A stretch of DNA of 64,000 nucleotides. Source: CAYWMD01 sp964458575. Its GTDB lineage: Bacteria > Verrucomicrobiota > Verrucomicrobiia > Limisphaerales > JADLHS01. Shown here in pieces: positions 16,226 to 26,833 of the stretch. Each line of letters opens with the position of its first letter. The first letter of the stretch is position 1. The notes beneath the pieces are model-generated. The model was not told where the DNA came from and made no database searches. It saw only the letters and a program-made list of their open reading frames with translations. Where the stretch lies: assembly GCA_964458575.1 (NCBI GenBank), contig CAYWMD010000031.1, positions 11,897-75,896 on the forward strand. The letters run 5' to 3'. Both the position numbers and the translations under genes were made by a program.

Positions 16226-17342
16226 GTTGCTCGTAGCTCGTGGCGAAGCACGCACGGCAAAAACCCGAGCCGTTCGTACCGAAGGCCGTGCCCGGCACCA
16301 TCGCGACTTTCTCCGTCTGCAACAGCCCGACGGCAAAATCCTTTTCGTTCAGACCGGTCGCGGCCACGGACGGAAACGCGTAGAATGAAGCGCGGGGCAA
16401 ATGACATTTCAGTCCGATTTCGTTGAGCCGGCGCACGAGAAAATCGCGGCGGCGCTGGTATTGATCGCGCATTTCCTTCATCGCATCCTCGCCGCGCACG
16501 AGCGCTTCAATGGCGGCTTCCTGGCTGATGATGGAGGCGCACATCATGGAGTATTGATGCACTTTCATCATGGCCTCGATGAGCGCTGCCGGACCGCAGG
16601 CGTAACCGATGCGCCAGCCGGTCATGGCGAACGCCTTGGAAAATCCGTGCAGAAAAACCACACGCTCCTTCATGCCCGGCAGGCTCGCGATGCTCGTGTG
16701 TTCGCCCTCGAAGGTGAGTTCGGAATAAATCTCGTCGCTCAACACGAGCAGGTCTTTTTCGACCACGAACTTGGCGATGGCCTCGATCTGCGCGCGGGTG
16801 CAAGTGCCGCCGGTGGGATTGCACGGCAGGTTGAGCACGAGCAGTTTCGCGCCCGGCTGCCACGCGGAACGGAGCGCTTCGGCGGTTAGCGCGAAGTTGT
16901 CCTTCGCGAAGGTCGGCACGGGAATCGCCTCGCCGTGGACGAGCGTGATGCTGGGATGATAACTCACGTAGCACGGCTGGTGGAACATCACCTTGTCGCC
17001 GGGATTCACCAGCGCGCGGAACGCAATGTCCAGCGCCTCACTCACGCCCACGGTGACGAGAATCTCGTCCTCTGGCCGGTAGCCAATGCAGAAGTGTTTT
17101 TCACAGTAACGGCTGATGGCGCGGCGCAGTTCAATCAGGCCGAGATTCGATGTGTAATGCGTTTTGCCTTTTTCCAGCGCGTAAATCGCCGCCTCGCGGA
17201 TGTGCCACGGCGTGTCGAAGTCCGGCTCGCCGATGCCCAAAGAAATCACGTCCTGCATCTTCGCGACGATTTCGAAGAAGTCGCGGATGCCGGAACGCGG
17301 CAGATTGACGACGTGGCGGGCGATGTAGCGCGAGGTGTCCAT
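16167..17342 (-). CDS. PLP-dependent class I/II aminotransferase
   Basis: This 391-residue fold-type I aminotransferase has NLPCNPTGG at 171-179, the PLP-phenol-binding Asp203 and Tyr206 in SDEIYSEL, and the Schiff-base lysine K236 in HGFSKAFAMTGWRIGY. It resembles AspC/PatA-like enzymes that move amino groups between amino acids and 2-oxo acids; the exact substrate cannot be read from sequence. An Lrp/AsnC regulator lies upstream on the same strand, consistent with amino-acid-responsive control. Its 3' end lies close to the truncated rpiB, and the two genes overlap on paper only because the rpiB frame runs on. Confidence 0.93.
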   Translation of the reverse strand: MDTSRYIARHVVNLPRSGIRDFFEIVAKMQDVISLGIGEPDFDTPWHIREAAIYALEKGKTHYTSNLGLIELRRAISRYCEKHFCIGYRPEDEILVTVGVSEALDIAFRALVNPGDKVMFHQPCYVSYHPSITLVHGEAIPVPTFAKDNFALTAEALRSAWQPGAKLLVLNLPCNPTGGTCTRAQIEAIAKFVVEKDLLVLSDEIYSELTFEGEHTSIASLPGMKERVVFLHGFSKAFAMTGWRIGYACGPAALIEAMMKVHQYSMMCASIISQEAAIEALVRGEDAMKEMRDQYQRRRDFLVRRLNEIGLKCHLPRASFYAFPSVAATGLNEKDFAVGLLQTEKVAMVPGTAFGTNGSGFCRACFATSYEQLIEASDRIEGYVQKLRAKQ

Positions 17343-17384
17343 GATCGCTGGTCAGGCCGGCGGTCGGTGGGTTTGCCGTGGCTT

Positions 17385-17543
17385 TTCTCCCTCACCCCGG
17401 CCCTCTCCCGCTGGGAGAGGGAGAAGTGCCGTCCGTCCCTTTAAAAATTGGGTGATGGAATTTGCCGGATGTCCTTTGGCAAAGATCGAAGCGGACATAT
17501 GCTGTCCCCTCTCCCAGCGGGAGAGGGTTAGGGTGAGGGAGAA
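17385..17543. repeat. Inverted pair of palindromic REP-like repeats
   Basis: Two copies of a ~38-41 bp unit lie head to head. Copy one (17385-17425) contains CCCTCTCCCgctGGGAGAGGG preceded by CTCACCCCGG. Copy two (17506-17543) is its reverse complement with AGGGTTAGGGTGAGGGAGAA. Each copy is itself a hairpin. They fill the gap between the aminotransferase and the Lrp-type regulator. A second pair is at 42328-42521. Confidence 0.85.
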
Positions 17544-17589
17544 TCGTGGATGCATTTCAAGGTCAAAGCAGTTTTTAAGCAACCGACCA

Positions 17590-18072
17590 CTACGGGGAGA
17601 CCTTGAGCCGTTCGTTTTCCGCCACGCCGGCGTCCAGCATGAAGCCGTGTTCCTTGTAGGACCGCAGCATGAAGTGCGTGGACGTGGATAATACGCCCTC
17701 GAGCGTGGAAAGTTTTTCAGAAACGAAGCCCGCGACTTTTTGCAGCGTTGCGCCGCGCACAAAGACCAGCAGGTCGTAGCCGCCGGACATGAGGTAGCAC
17801 GACTCCACCTCGTCGAAGCGGCTGATGCGATCCGCGAGGCGGTTGAAGCCGCCGCCGCGTTCGGGCGTGATGCGCACCTCGATGACTGCGCGCACCAATT
17901 CGGCGTCTTCCAGGGCCAGGTTCATCACCGGGCGGAATCCGAGCAGGACGCGCTGCTGTTTCAACTCCTCCAGTTCGCGGTTTACCTCAGCCTCGGACAG
18001 TTTGAGCACCTGCGCCATTTGCGCGGTGCTCAAGCCGCCGCCTTCCAGCAGCAGTTTTACGATTGGTTTCAT
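17590..18072 (-). CDS. Lrp/AsnC-family transcriptional regulator
   Basis: This is a 160-residue protein from the ATG at 18072; the longer frame to 18174 adds a basic tail with no homology. The N-terminal ~55 residues form a winged helix-turn-helix (LSTAQMAQVLKLSEAEVNREL). The C-terminal part is a RAM/AsnC ligand-binding domain with SGGYDLLVFV and STSTHFMLRSYKEHG. Such proteins bind DNA as oligomers and respond to amino acids. It is upstream of and on the same strand as the aminotransferase, which is a likely target. Confidence 0.88.
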   Translation of the reverse strand: MKPIVKLLLEGGGLSTAQMAQVLKLSEAEVNRELEELKQQRVLLGFRPVMNLALEDAELVRAVIEVRITPERGGGFNRLADRISRFDEVESCYLMSGGYDLLVFVRGATLQKVAGFVSEKLSTLEGVLSTSTHFMLRSYKEHGFMLDAGVAENERLKVSP

Positions 18073-18252
18073 CCGCGGCGGATTCTCGCAAGAAATCGGC
18101 GAAAATCCATACTTATTCCGGCGGAGCATTCGCACCGGGGCGCAACTCGCCACCGCCAGGACGGCGCGCGGCACTCCGAGCCGCGCTCCAATGCCGGTTC
18201 AGAATTGCGCGCCGGGCCACGTTCACAACCCGTCTTGTCCTGCCCGGCGCGC

Positions 18253-19596
<1,344 letters not shown>

Positions 19597-19668
19597 GCAG
19601 CGGCGGCGGCGGCGTTCCGTGGCAATTTTTTTCGTGTCTTTCGCGGGTTTCGCGGTTAAACCCTTCGC

Positions 19669-20379
19669 ATGTCCCACGCGCTGCGGATCAAAGACCAGCC
19701 GGCGAGCGAGCGTCCGCGCGAACGGCTGGCCGCCAAGGGGCCGGGCGCGCTGACCGACGCGGAACTCATCGCCATTCTGCTTCGCACCGGTCTCAAAGGA
19801 GCAAACGCCATCGAAATCGGAGCGCAGTTGTTGAAACAATTCGGCTCATTGCAGGCACTGGCGCGGGCCTCGGTGGATGACCTGCAGCGGATCAAAGGCA
19901 TCGGGCACGACAAGGCGGTGACGTTGATCGCCGCGTTCACCCTCGCGCGAAAAATGGCGGAGGAACTACAGCGCGAATCCCCGGTGCTCGACAATCCCGA
20001 AGCGGTCGTCGCCCTGCTCAAAGGCCAGAATCTCGTCAAGGACGTGGAGACGCTTCAGGTGCTGTTGCTCAACACGCGGCGAAGGCTGATTCGCGTGGTG
20101 GAGATTGCCGACGGCACGGTGGACACGTTGCTCGTCCACGCGCGGGAGGTGTTCCGGGCGGCCATCGCGGCGAACGCCTCGGCCATTGTGCTGGCGCACA
20201 ATCATCCGAGCGGCGACCCAACCCCGAGCGAAGCGGACATCAAGGTGACGCGCGACCTCATCCGCGCCGGGCAGCTTTTGAAAATTGACGTGCTCGACCA
20301 CGTGATCATCGGCCGGGCGGCGGAGGGCCGGGCGAAGGATCATGTGTCGCTGCGGGAGCTGGGATATTTTTACTCGTGA
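19669..20379 (+). CDS. radC: RadC/JAB-domain protein
   Basis: This 236-residue protein has an N-terminal helix-hairpin-helix region (LQRIKGIGHDKA near 83-94) and a C-terminal JAB/MPN domain with the zinc metalloprotease-like signature HNHPSGDPTPSEAD at 177-190. It belongs to the RadC family, once linked to DNA repair but of uncertain biochemical role. The start ATG at 19669 gives the usual N-terminus (RERLAAKGPGALTDAELIAILLRTG). Confidence 0.95.
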   Translation: MSHALRIKDQPASERPRERLAAKGPGALTDAELIAILLRTGLKGANAIEIGAQLLKQFGSLQALARASVDDLQRIKGIGHDKAVTLIAAFTLARKMAEELQRESPVLDNPEAVVALLKGQNLVKDVETLQVLLLNTRRRLIRVVEIADGTVDTLLVHAREVFRAAIAANASAIVLAHNHPSGDPTPSEADIKVTRDLIRAGQLLKIDVLDHVIIGRAAEGRAKDHVSLRELGYFYS

Positions 20380-20425
20380 TTTCGGATTTCCATTGCCGGG
20401 CGCTTCTGGTTTGCTGGACAAGGTA

Positions 20426-21232
20426 ATGATTCATCCAACGGCCATTATTCACCCCAAAGCCCGGCTGGACCCAACCGTGAAGGTTGGTCCCGGCTCGGTG
20501 ATTGATGAAGGGGTCGAGGTGGGCGCAGGGTGCGTCCTCGGGCCGCACGTTTATCTCACCGGTTTGGCGCGGATTGGCAAGCGCAACATCTTTCACGCCG
20601 GTTGCGTCATCGGCGACGCGCCGCAGGATTTGAAATACGGCGGCGAGGCGACGGGGCTGCGCATCGGCGACGACAACGTGTTCCGCGAGCATTTCACAGT
20701 GCATCGCTCGAACAAGGTGGGTGAGGAAACGATCATCGGGTCGCGCAATTTTTTCATGCAGCACTCGCACGTGGCCCACAACTGCATCATCGGCCATCAT
20801 GTGATTCTCGCGGGTGGGGCGTTGCTGGCCGGCCACGTCACGGTGCAGGACCGGGCATTCATCTCGGGCAACTGCCTGGTGCATCAATTCTGCCGGGTGG
20901 GCACGCTGGCACTGATGCAAGGCGGGTCGGCCATCAGCAAGGATTTGCCGCCGTTTACGGTCGCCCTGCACAACAACGAAATGTGCGGGTTGAATGTCGT
21001 CGGACTTCGGCGGGCGGGGTTCACCGCGGACCAGCGACTGGAATTGAAGCAACTCTACCATGCGCTGTTCCGCACTCGGCAAAGTCTCCGCGACGCTATT
21101 GCCGCGGGCCGCAAACGCTTTCCCGGACCGGCGGCGGTCGCGATGCTTGATTTCGTGGCCGCCGCGCGACGGGGGGTGTGCGCTGACGTGGGGCGCAATG
21201 CCGGTGCGGAGGGCAGACGCGTGTTGGATTGA
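20426..21232 (+). CDS. lpxA: Acyl-ACP--UDP-N-acetylglucosamine O-acyltransferase
   Basis: This 268-residue left-handed beta-helix protein has hexapeptide repeats from MIHPTAIIHPKA through about residue 190. The catalytic His aligns with H115 in MQHSHVAHNC, and the C-terminal helical region follows. LpxA performs the first step of lipid A synthesis, implying an outer membrane with lipid A. The ATG at 20426 is preceded by an AAGG and matches the family N-terminus; the longer frame from 20342 overlaps radC. An LpxA-like paralogue with another substrate cannot be excluded. Confidence 0.88.
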   Translation: MIHPTAIIHPKARLDPTVKVGPGSVIDEGVEVGAGCVLGPHVYLTGLARIGKRNIFHAGCVIGDAPQDLKYGGEATGLRIGDDNVFREHFTVHRSNKVGEETIIGSRNFFMQHSHVAHNCIIGHHVILAGGALLAGHVTVQDRAFISGNCLVHQFCRVGTLALMQGGSAISKDLPPFTVALHNNEMCGLNVVGLRRAGFTADQRLELKQLYHALFRTRQSLRDAIAAGRKRFPGPAAVAMLDFVAAARRGVCADVGRNAGAEGRRVLD

Positions 21233-21278
21233 CTGGAGTGAAGTTGGAGTGAAGTTGGCTTTTGACGAGACTGGGACG

Positions 21279-22430
21279 ATGCGTTACGCTGAAAAATCTA
21301 CGATGAGTTGTTGCTGGTCCAACTGGGTTTGTCGCTTGGGATTGGCGGGCATGACCTTGACCGCGGTGCTCCCGGCGTATGCGCAGCGGGCGCCGTACCG
21401 GGGCGTACGACCCATCGAGTTCTCCGAACCGCGCAGCGACGTTATTAGCTCGAACGTAAACCAACTGCGAACACCCAAGCAGACATCCCTCCAGGATCTG
21501 GAAAAGGAAATCAAAAAGCCCTTTGAATTGCTGAGCCCCGGTAGCGAACCGGCCCCCCGGCTTTCGACAACGCCGGCGCTGCGCACGCCGCAGTCGGCAG
21601 CCCGGACGAAGCAAATGAAAGAACTGCTGGAGAAACGCAACGAATGGATTTTTCTGGATCCCGAGGACTATCATGGGTTGGGGTTGACAGCGGAGGAAAT
21701 GCTGAGGGTTACCGAATACGAGCCGGACGGCCGGGTGAAGAAGGAGAAAACACCGTTGGAGCAGTATTACGAGAAGATGGACAAAGCCCGCGCCGACCTC
21801 CACGCCATGGCTACCAACCGCGCGCGCAGCGATGACTTCTTCAATCTGCGGTCAACAGACGAACCGACGGATCGGGCGAAAGAAAGGGGATTCGCCGGGC
21901 AGCCGAATCCGGTCAAGTCCGGGTCGGGTGAGTTGGAATTGAACCCGAACCCGCAGCCCGCCACCGAGGCTTCCAGTTTCAACCTGAACGGGAAGGAACA
22001 GACCATTGGGCAGGGTTTTGCCGAGTTCTTCGGATTCGGCAAGCCTGAGTCTCCCGAGGAAGTCGCCAAGCGTGTCCGGAATCAGGAAGCGCATCAAAAA
22101 GAATTCAAGGATTTGCTGGGCGTGCCGGCATCATCACCGCTGACTGCCACCGCCGGCCCGTTGGAGGCCTTGACCGGTGACGGGCTTGTCACACCACCGT
22201 CGCTCGCCACCGGAGGTTTGGGAAAGTCGCCCGGCGCCAATCAGTCGGTTTCAACCTCCCAGCCGCCGAGTGCGAGTCCAAATGCGTCGGTGGCCACTTC
22301 GATTCTCCCGGGTGCGCAGGCCAACGCCGGATTGCCCGCCTGGCAAACCACCCTCGCCCCGCCCGCACCCGAAACGACGCGGAAGCCGCTTCAGACCCCG
22401 AGCTTCCAGATTCCTCAGCGAAAGTTCTGA
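21279..22430 (+). CDS. Secreted Pro/Ser-rich protein, function unknown
   Basis: This is a 383-residue protein from ATG 21279, with another possible start at 21303. An N-terminal signal peptide is visible: a hydrophobic stretch LGLAGMTLTAVLPAYA, probably cleaved at AYA-Q. The mature part is polar, with a charged helical middle (MKELLEKRNEWIFLDPEDYHG, then PLEQYYEKMDKARADLHAM) and a low-complexity C-terminus rich in Pro, Ser, Thr and Ala. I do not recognise a family. It stands convergent to moeA. Confidence 0.75.
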   Translation: MRYAEKSTMSCCWSNWVCRLGLAGMTLTAVLPAYAQRAPYRGVRPIEFSEPRSDVISSNVNQLRTPKQTSLQDLEKEIKKPFELLSPGSEPAPRLSTTPALRTPQSAARTKQMKELLEKRNEWIFLDPEDYHGLGLTAEEMLRVTEYEPDGRVKKEKTPLEQYYEKMDKARADLHAMATNRARSDDFFNLRSTDEPTDRAKERGFAGQPNPVKSGSGELELNPNPQPATEASSFNLNGKEQTIGQGFAEFFGFGKPESPEEVAKRVRNQEAHQKEFKDLLGVPASSPLTATAGPLEALTGDGLVTPPSLATGGLGKSPGANQSVSTSQPPSASPNASVATSILPGAQANAGLPAWQTTLAPPAPETTRKPLQTPSFQIPQRKF

Positions 22431-22451
22431 GCCGAGCCATCGCTGTTGCTT

Positions 22452-23657
22452 TCAGTCCCAGTGAAGCACCCGCACCGTGGTGCCCGCAAAGAACGTCGTG
22501 TTCGCCGGAACGTCCACCAAACCGTCGGCGGTTGCCAGCGAACCGAGCGCGTGGGAGGCCTGCCGGCCGGCGGAGCAGACTTTCCCGGCGGCATCCACGC
22601 GCACGCGCATGAAGTGGCGACGATGGCCGGAATTGGCGAGCGACTCGGACAATATGGCCGGATAAGCAGGCAGGGCCAGTTCAGCGGCCCCCTGCCATCG
22701 CCAGATCGCCGGGCGCACCAGGAGAAGGAACGTGACCAGCGCCGAGACGGGATTTCCCGGCAGGCCGAAAAGGAGTTTTTTCTGGTGCCGGCCGAAGACG
22801 AAGGGCCGACCCGGTTTGATGGCCACCTTCCAGAACTGCAACTCGCCGCCGAGTTCTTCAAACGCCGCTTTCACGAAGTCCATTTCTCCCACCGAGACGC
22901 CGCCCGAAGTCACCACCATATCACATTGGCCGAAGGCATCTTCCAAAGCCTTCCTTGTGGCCCGGAGTTCGTCGGGAACAAGGGGAAAAGTCACGGCCTG
23001 CCCGCCGGCCCGGGCAATCAACGGCGACAACGCTGCGCGATTGCTCTCATAAATTTGTCCGGGCCCGAGCGCTTCGCCCGCTTCGCGGAGTTCGGACCCC
23101 GTGGCTAACAGGCCCACAACCGGGCGCCGACCGACGCCTACCGCCCGCAAGCCCATGGTTGCGAGCAGCGCCAGTCTGACAGCTGTCAACACGTCGCCGC
23201 ACGAGGCCAGCGTTTCACCGCGGGTCACCTCTTCGCCACGCCGCCGCACGTTTTCCCACGGTTGTACACAGTCAAACACGGAGATGACATCCGGGTTCGA
23301 GTTGTCCACGTGCGTGTCTTCCTGCATCACCACGGCGTCGGCGCCGTGCGGCAGCGCTGAGCCCGTGAACAGGCGCACACACTGGCCTTCGGAGAGTTTG
23401 CCCGAGAACGTTTCGCCGGCCGCCACCCGGCCAACCAGATTCAAATTGACCGGCGATCCGGGTTTCGCCGCTGCCACATCCGACTTCCGCACGGCGTATC
23501 CGTCCATGGCCGAGTTGTCGAAAAGCGGCAGATCCAGGGGGGCGGAAATGCTTTCGACGAGCACCCGCCGGGTTGCCTCGCGCAGCGGGACGCGTTCGAT
23601 GGATGGCGGCGGCAGCCAGGCCAGAATGCGGGACAGGGCTTCTTCCAGTTCTTGCAT
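22452..23657 (-). CDS. moeA: Molybdopterin molybdenumtransferase
   Basis: This 401-residue protein has the MoeA domains: N-terminal PLFDNSAMDGYAVR near 44-57, a MoCF-like domain with VGLLATGSELREAG and VVTSGGVSVGEMDFVK, GLPGNPVSALVTF, and the C-terminal domain. MoeA inserts molybdate into adenylylated molybdopterin to complete the cofactor. The window holds no other cofactor-synthesis gene. It is downstream of the GspE-type ATPase on the same strand, separated by 97 bp, so the functional link is not obvious. Confidence 0.95.
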   Translation of the reverse strand: MQELEEALSRILAWLPPPSIERVPLREATRRVLVESISAPLDLPLFDNSAMDGYAVRKSDVAAAKPGSPVNLNLVGRVAAGETFSGKLSEGQCVRLFTGSALPHGADAVVMQEDTHVDNSNPDVISVFDCVQPWENVRRRGEEVTRGETLASCGDVLTAVRLALLATMGLRAVGVGRRPVVGLLATGSELREAGEALGPGQIYESNRAALSPLIARAGGQAVTFPLVPDELRATRKALEDAFGQCDMVVTSGGVSVGEMDFVKAAFEELGGELQFWKVAIKPGRPFVFGRHQKKLLFGLPGNPVSALVTFLLLVRPAIWRWQGAAELALPAYPAILSESLANSGHRRHFMRVRVDAAGKVCSAGRQASHALGSLATADGLVDVPANTTFFAGTTVRVLHWD

Positions 23658-23754
23658 GCGGCAAGCTCAAAGCTCCCAGGGCAAAGTTCAAGGGAATTCC
23701 AGCGGCAAAACGAAAGTCACCGGAGTTGCGGCGTTCAACGCCGGTCCGACGCGA

Positions 23755-25494
23755 TCAATGCGCCGCGGTGAGCAACAGCACCTGTTCGAGGGTGGATGCG
23801 CCTTCGCGGGCGCGGTCCAGCGCGACCATGCGCAAGGTTCGCATGCCCTGGCCGATCGCGATCTTGCCCATCTCGCGCGTGTTGGCGCGGGCGATGATCA
23901 GCTTGCGGATTTCGTCGGTGGTGGTCATGGCCTCGATGATCGCCATACGGCCGGCGTAACCAGAGTTCTTGCACCGATCACAACCGCGCCCGCGGTAGAG
24001 GGTCACGCCGTCAAAGATGCTCGGATCAATGTTGAGATCCTGATACATCTTGGCCGGGTAGGTGACCGGCTCCTTGCAATGCGAACAAATGCGGCGCATG
24101 AGCCGTTGGGCACAGGAAAGAATGACCGAGGACGAGATCAAGAACGGAGCAATGCCCATGTCGTCGAGACGCGCGATGGCGCCGGGCGCATCGTTACAGT
24201 GCATGGTGCTCAACACCTGGTGGCCGGTGAGCGCGGCTTCAATGGCGATTTCCGCGGTTTCGGTGTCGCGAATTTCGCCGATCATGATGATGTCCGGGTC
24301 CTGGCGCAAAATCGAGCGCAGGGCGTTGGCAAAGGTGAGGCCAATTTCCTTTTTGACCGGCACCTGGTTGATGCCGGGCACCTGGAACTCAACCGGATCT
24401 TCAACGGTGATGATGTTGTAAATGGGGTTGTTAAGCTCGTTGAGCGCGGAGTAAAGGGTGGTGGTTTTGCCCGAGCCGGTGGGGCCGGTAACCAGGATCA
24501 AGCCGTGCGGCGCATCCACAGCGGCCTTGAATTGCTGGAACGTGTCCGGATCCAGGCCCAGCTTGTCAATGCTCGCCGAGAGATTCGATTTGTCCAAGAC
24601 GCGAAGCACGATTTTTTCACCATGGACCGTGGGCATGATGGAAACGCGCAGATCGTAGTCTTTGCCGCCGACGCGGACGCGCATCCGGCCGTCCTGTGGC
24701 AGCCGGCGTTCCGCGATGTCGAGACTGGACATGATTTTGAAGCGGGACGCCAGCGCGAGTTGCATCTGCTTGGGCGGCGGGGTGGCGTCCACCAGAACGC
24801 CGTCCACGCGGTAGCGCAGCCGCAGCGCTTTCTCAAACGGTTCGATGTGCACGTCGCTCGCGCGATCCTTGATCGCCTGGACCAGAATGATGTTGGCGAG
24901 CTTGATGACCGGCGCTTCCTCGCTGGAAGCCGCCAACTGGTCGAGGTTGACCTCTTCGACGGTTTCTTTGACGGTTTCGACACTATCGGTTTCTTCGTCG
25001 TTGTCGGCCCGTTTCTGCGCATCTTGAATGATGTCCTCCATGCTACCGCTCTTGGCCGCATCGAGGTTGTTCAGCTTGTCAATGATGGACTTCTCGGAGG
25101 CGATGAAGGGCATCACCTCAAGTTTGGTGATGCGTTTGACATCATCCATGGCCAGCACGTTGAGCGGGTCGGCCATGGCGATGAAAAGTTTGTTTTCGAG
25201 ACGGCTGATGGGAACGATTTTGTGGTTGTGCGCGACTTCGCGCGGCAGCAGGTCCGCCACCTCCCCGGGAATGCTGAGACGACCGAGATTGATGGGCGGC
25301 ACGTTGAGCACCCGGCCCATCGAGACGGTCATGTCCTGTTCACTCACGTAGGACTTTTCGAGCACGAGCTTGATGAACCGCGTGCCTTCCTTCTTCTGTT
25401 GCTCCATCAATTCTTCAACCTGTTTGGTGGTCAACAGGCCGTCCTCGATGAGCGCGTCGGCGATGCGTTCGCCAAATGATTTGATGGCAGCCAT
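23755..25494 (-). CDS. GspE/PilB-type secretion or pilus assembly ATPase
   Basis: This 579-residue protein has an N-terminal GspE-N/MshEN domain (about 1-140), a charged linker, and a GspE catalytic core with Walker A TGPTGSGKTTT (336-346), an Asp-box region, Walker B IIMIGEIRD (402-410) and a tetra-cysteine zinc site C470-C473-C505-C508. It powers type IV pilus or type II secretion assembly from the cytoplasmic face. PilB and GspE cannot be separated here because no other pilus genes are present. It starts 3 bp after the TPR/GspE-N protein. Confidence 0.95.
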   Translation of the reverse strand: MAAIKSFGERIADALIEDGLLTTKQVEELMEQQKKEGTRFIKLVLEKSYVSEQDMTVSMGRVLNVPPINLGRLSIPGEVADLLPREVAHNHKIVPISRLENKLFIAMADPLNVLAMDDVKRITKLEVMPFIASEKSIIDKLNNLDAAKSGSMEDIIQDAQKRADNDEETDSVETVKETVEEVNLDQLAASSEEAPVIKLANIILVQAIKDRASDVHIEPFEKALRLRYRVDGVLVDATPPPKQMQLALASRFKIMSSLDIAERRLPQDGRMRVRVGGKDYDLRVSIMPTVHGEKIVLRVLDKSNLSASIDKLGLDPDTFQQFKAAVDAPHGLILVTGPTGSGKTTTLYSALNELNNPIYNIITVEDPVEFQVPGINQVPVKKEIGLTFANALRSILRQDPDIIMIGEIRDTETAEIAIEAALTGHQVLSTMHCNDAPGAIARLDDMGIAPFLISSSVILSCAQRLMRRICSHCKEPVTYPAKMYQDLNIDPSIFDGVTLYRGRGCDRCKNSGYAGRMAIIEAMTTTDEIRKLIIARANTREMGKIAIGQGMRTLRMVALDRAREGASTLEQVLLLTAAH

Positions 25495-25497
25495 GGT

Positions 25498-26361
25498 TTA
25501 GCGAAAAGCTTTGCGGAGATTCTTGACGAGATCCAGCGGGGGCACGAGATACCACAGCAGGCGGTTGGCGGTGGCTTCCGCAAGTTCCTTGGCCGCCTGC
25601 TGGTTGAACGGATTGGCCGTGGCCACGAGCACGGATTTGCTCATGCGGTCGAACGGCATCACGCACCAGCGGCGGCAGGTCTCCGCGGGAAAACTTCGAG
25701 CCAGTTCGAGATCAATGTCGTACTTGTCCATCGGCAGGAACGCGACACGCGTCTTATCGGTCAGGAGCTTCAACGATCTGTCTATTGGCAAAATGCCCTT
25801 GTCCGACAGCAGTTGAATAAACGGTTCAACGACTGCATTAACCGGAGCGGCGGGATCCGGGGTGCTCCAACAGAGATCAAAGTCGCCGGACGTGATGACC
25901 TTGCTGTCAACGAATACCTTGTGCATCGCCTTGCGCCCATCCTCGATCTGTGCGGCGGAGTGCTTCCCCGCCGGGTTCCGCATGAACTTGGTGGTCCCGT
26001 GGTCGGCCGCTTTGGCAATCGCGGCTGGTTCCGCCAGCACCGGCTGCACGGCCACGCTGTGCGATTTGCTTTCGATCTCTTTAAGCGCCGCCTGAACGTC
26101 CGGGTCGTTCGGGTGGCGTTGAAGGATGGTCTCGTACTCGAGGATGGCCGACGAAAACTGGCCCATCTGCACGTAGGCTTGCGCAATCCGTTTGGAGGTG
26201 CTGATGACGTCCGTCTCGCGGCCCAGCTTGCTATAGGCTTCCTTGAGGATTTCGAGCGATTGATAGTCGTTGGGCTGCGATTGAGTGATGACTTCAAACA
26301 TCTCAATCGTTTGCGACAACTGGGCTTCTTCGCTTTGGCTTAATGTGCTTGCCATGATCAA
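25498..26361 (-). CDS. TPR plus GspE-N-like protein
   Basis: This 287-residue protein has N-terminal tetratricopeptide-like helices (residues about 10-105). Its C-terminal region (about 180-287) contains DRSLKLLTDKTRVAFLPMDK and WCVMPFDRMSKSVLVATANP, which resembles the MshEN/GspE-N domain of the ATPase downstream (compare KLFIAMADPLN). No Walker motifs are present. The stop lies 3 bp before the ATPase start, so they are co-translated and probably interact. A start at ATG 26355 is equally possible. Confidence 0.8.
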   Translation of the reverse strand: MIMASTLSQSEEAQLSQTIEMFEVITQSQPNDYQSLEILKEAYSKLGRETDVISTSKRIAQAYVQMGQFSSAILEYETILQRHPNDPDVQAALKEIESKSHSVAVQPVLAEPAAIAKAADHGTTKFMRNPAGKHSAAQIEDGRKAMHKVFVDSKVITSGDFDLCWSTPDPAAPVNAVVEPFIQLLSDKGILPIDRSLKLLTDKTRVAFLPMDKYDIDLELARSFPAETCRRWCVMPFDRMSKSVLVATANPFNQQAAKELAEATANRLLWYLVPPLDLVKNLRKAFR

Positions 26362-26833
26362 TCTCTACGTGGCCGGCCATGTCAAACCCACACATGACAC
26401 AGCGGGACGGCCGACTATCAGCAATCTGCTGGCCAGTCTAAATCGCTTTCGCCAATGGGGCAATCCTGCTTTACCGACCAGCGAGGTCCGCAGGACGGAG
26501 ACATGGCTGTCCCATTCTTGCGCGTTCAGGAATTGAACCCGGACAGTCGTTGGATTTGATCCGGAGCCAACCCCTCGAACACCACGCGACGCGCCAGACA
26601 CTCTGGGATGATTCGAACCCGACCCGCAGTGAGCCAGGGGCAAGGGCGTAAACCCCATCGCCATCAGGCAGCGGACCGGGTTGATACGGGTTCTGCCTGA
26701 CGTACATCAGTCGCGTTCACCGACTTCATTGGCCGAACTAAAAACATTCCAATTAAGGCCACTTCCCACAATCTATGCTTCCCGATATATTAAGTTTGTG
26801 TTAGTTTTTGGCTGTCTTAAGAAAGATAATGTT
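26362..26833. other. Long intergenic region, possible dispersed-repeat relic
   Basis: This 472-bp gap between the divergent TPR/GspE-N gene and the GNAT gene holds no credible gene. Minus-strand frames read EWDSHVSVLRTSLVGKAGLP, a phrase I associate with repeated non-genic sequence in related bacteria. T-arm-like strings occur near 26545 and 26600 (complement strand), but no tRNA folds from them. The AT-rich 26750-26830 stretch probably contains the GNAT promoter. Confidence 0.35.

Noticed and set aside
20342..20425. N-terminal extension of the lpxA-like gene
   Set aside because: It overlaps radC and has no similarity to LpxA; the family begins at MIHPTAIIHP (20426).
23101..25479. 792-residue plus-strand reading frame
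   Set aside because: It is antisense to the GspE-type ATPase and moeA, both clearly real; its composition is His/Asp/Arg/Gly-rich noise.
26530..26620. tRNA gene on the minus strand
   Set aside because: GGTTCGAATC and GGTTCAATTCC strings are present, but the T-stems do not pair fully and no acceptor, D or anticodon stem fits.
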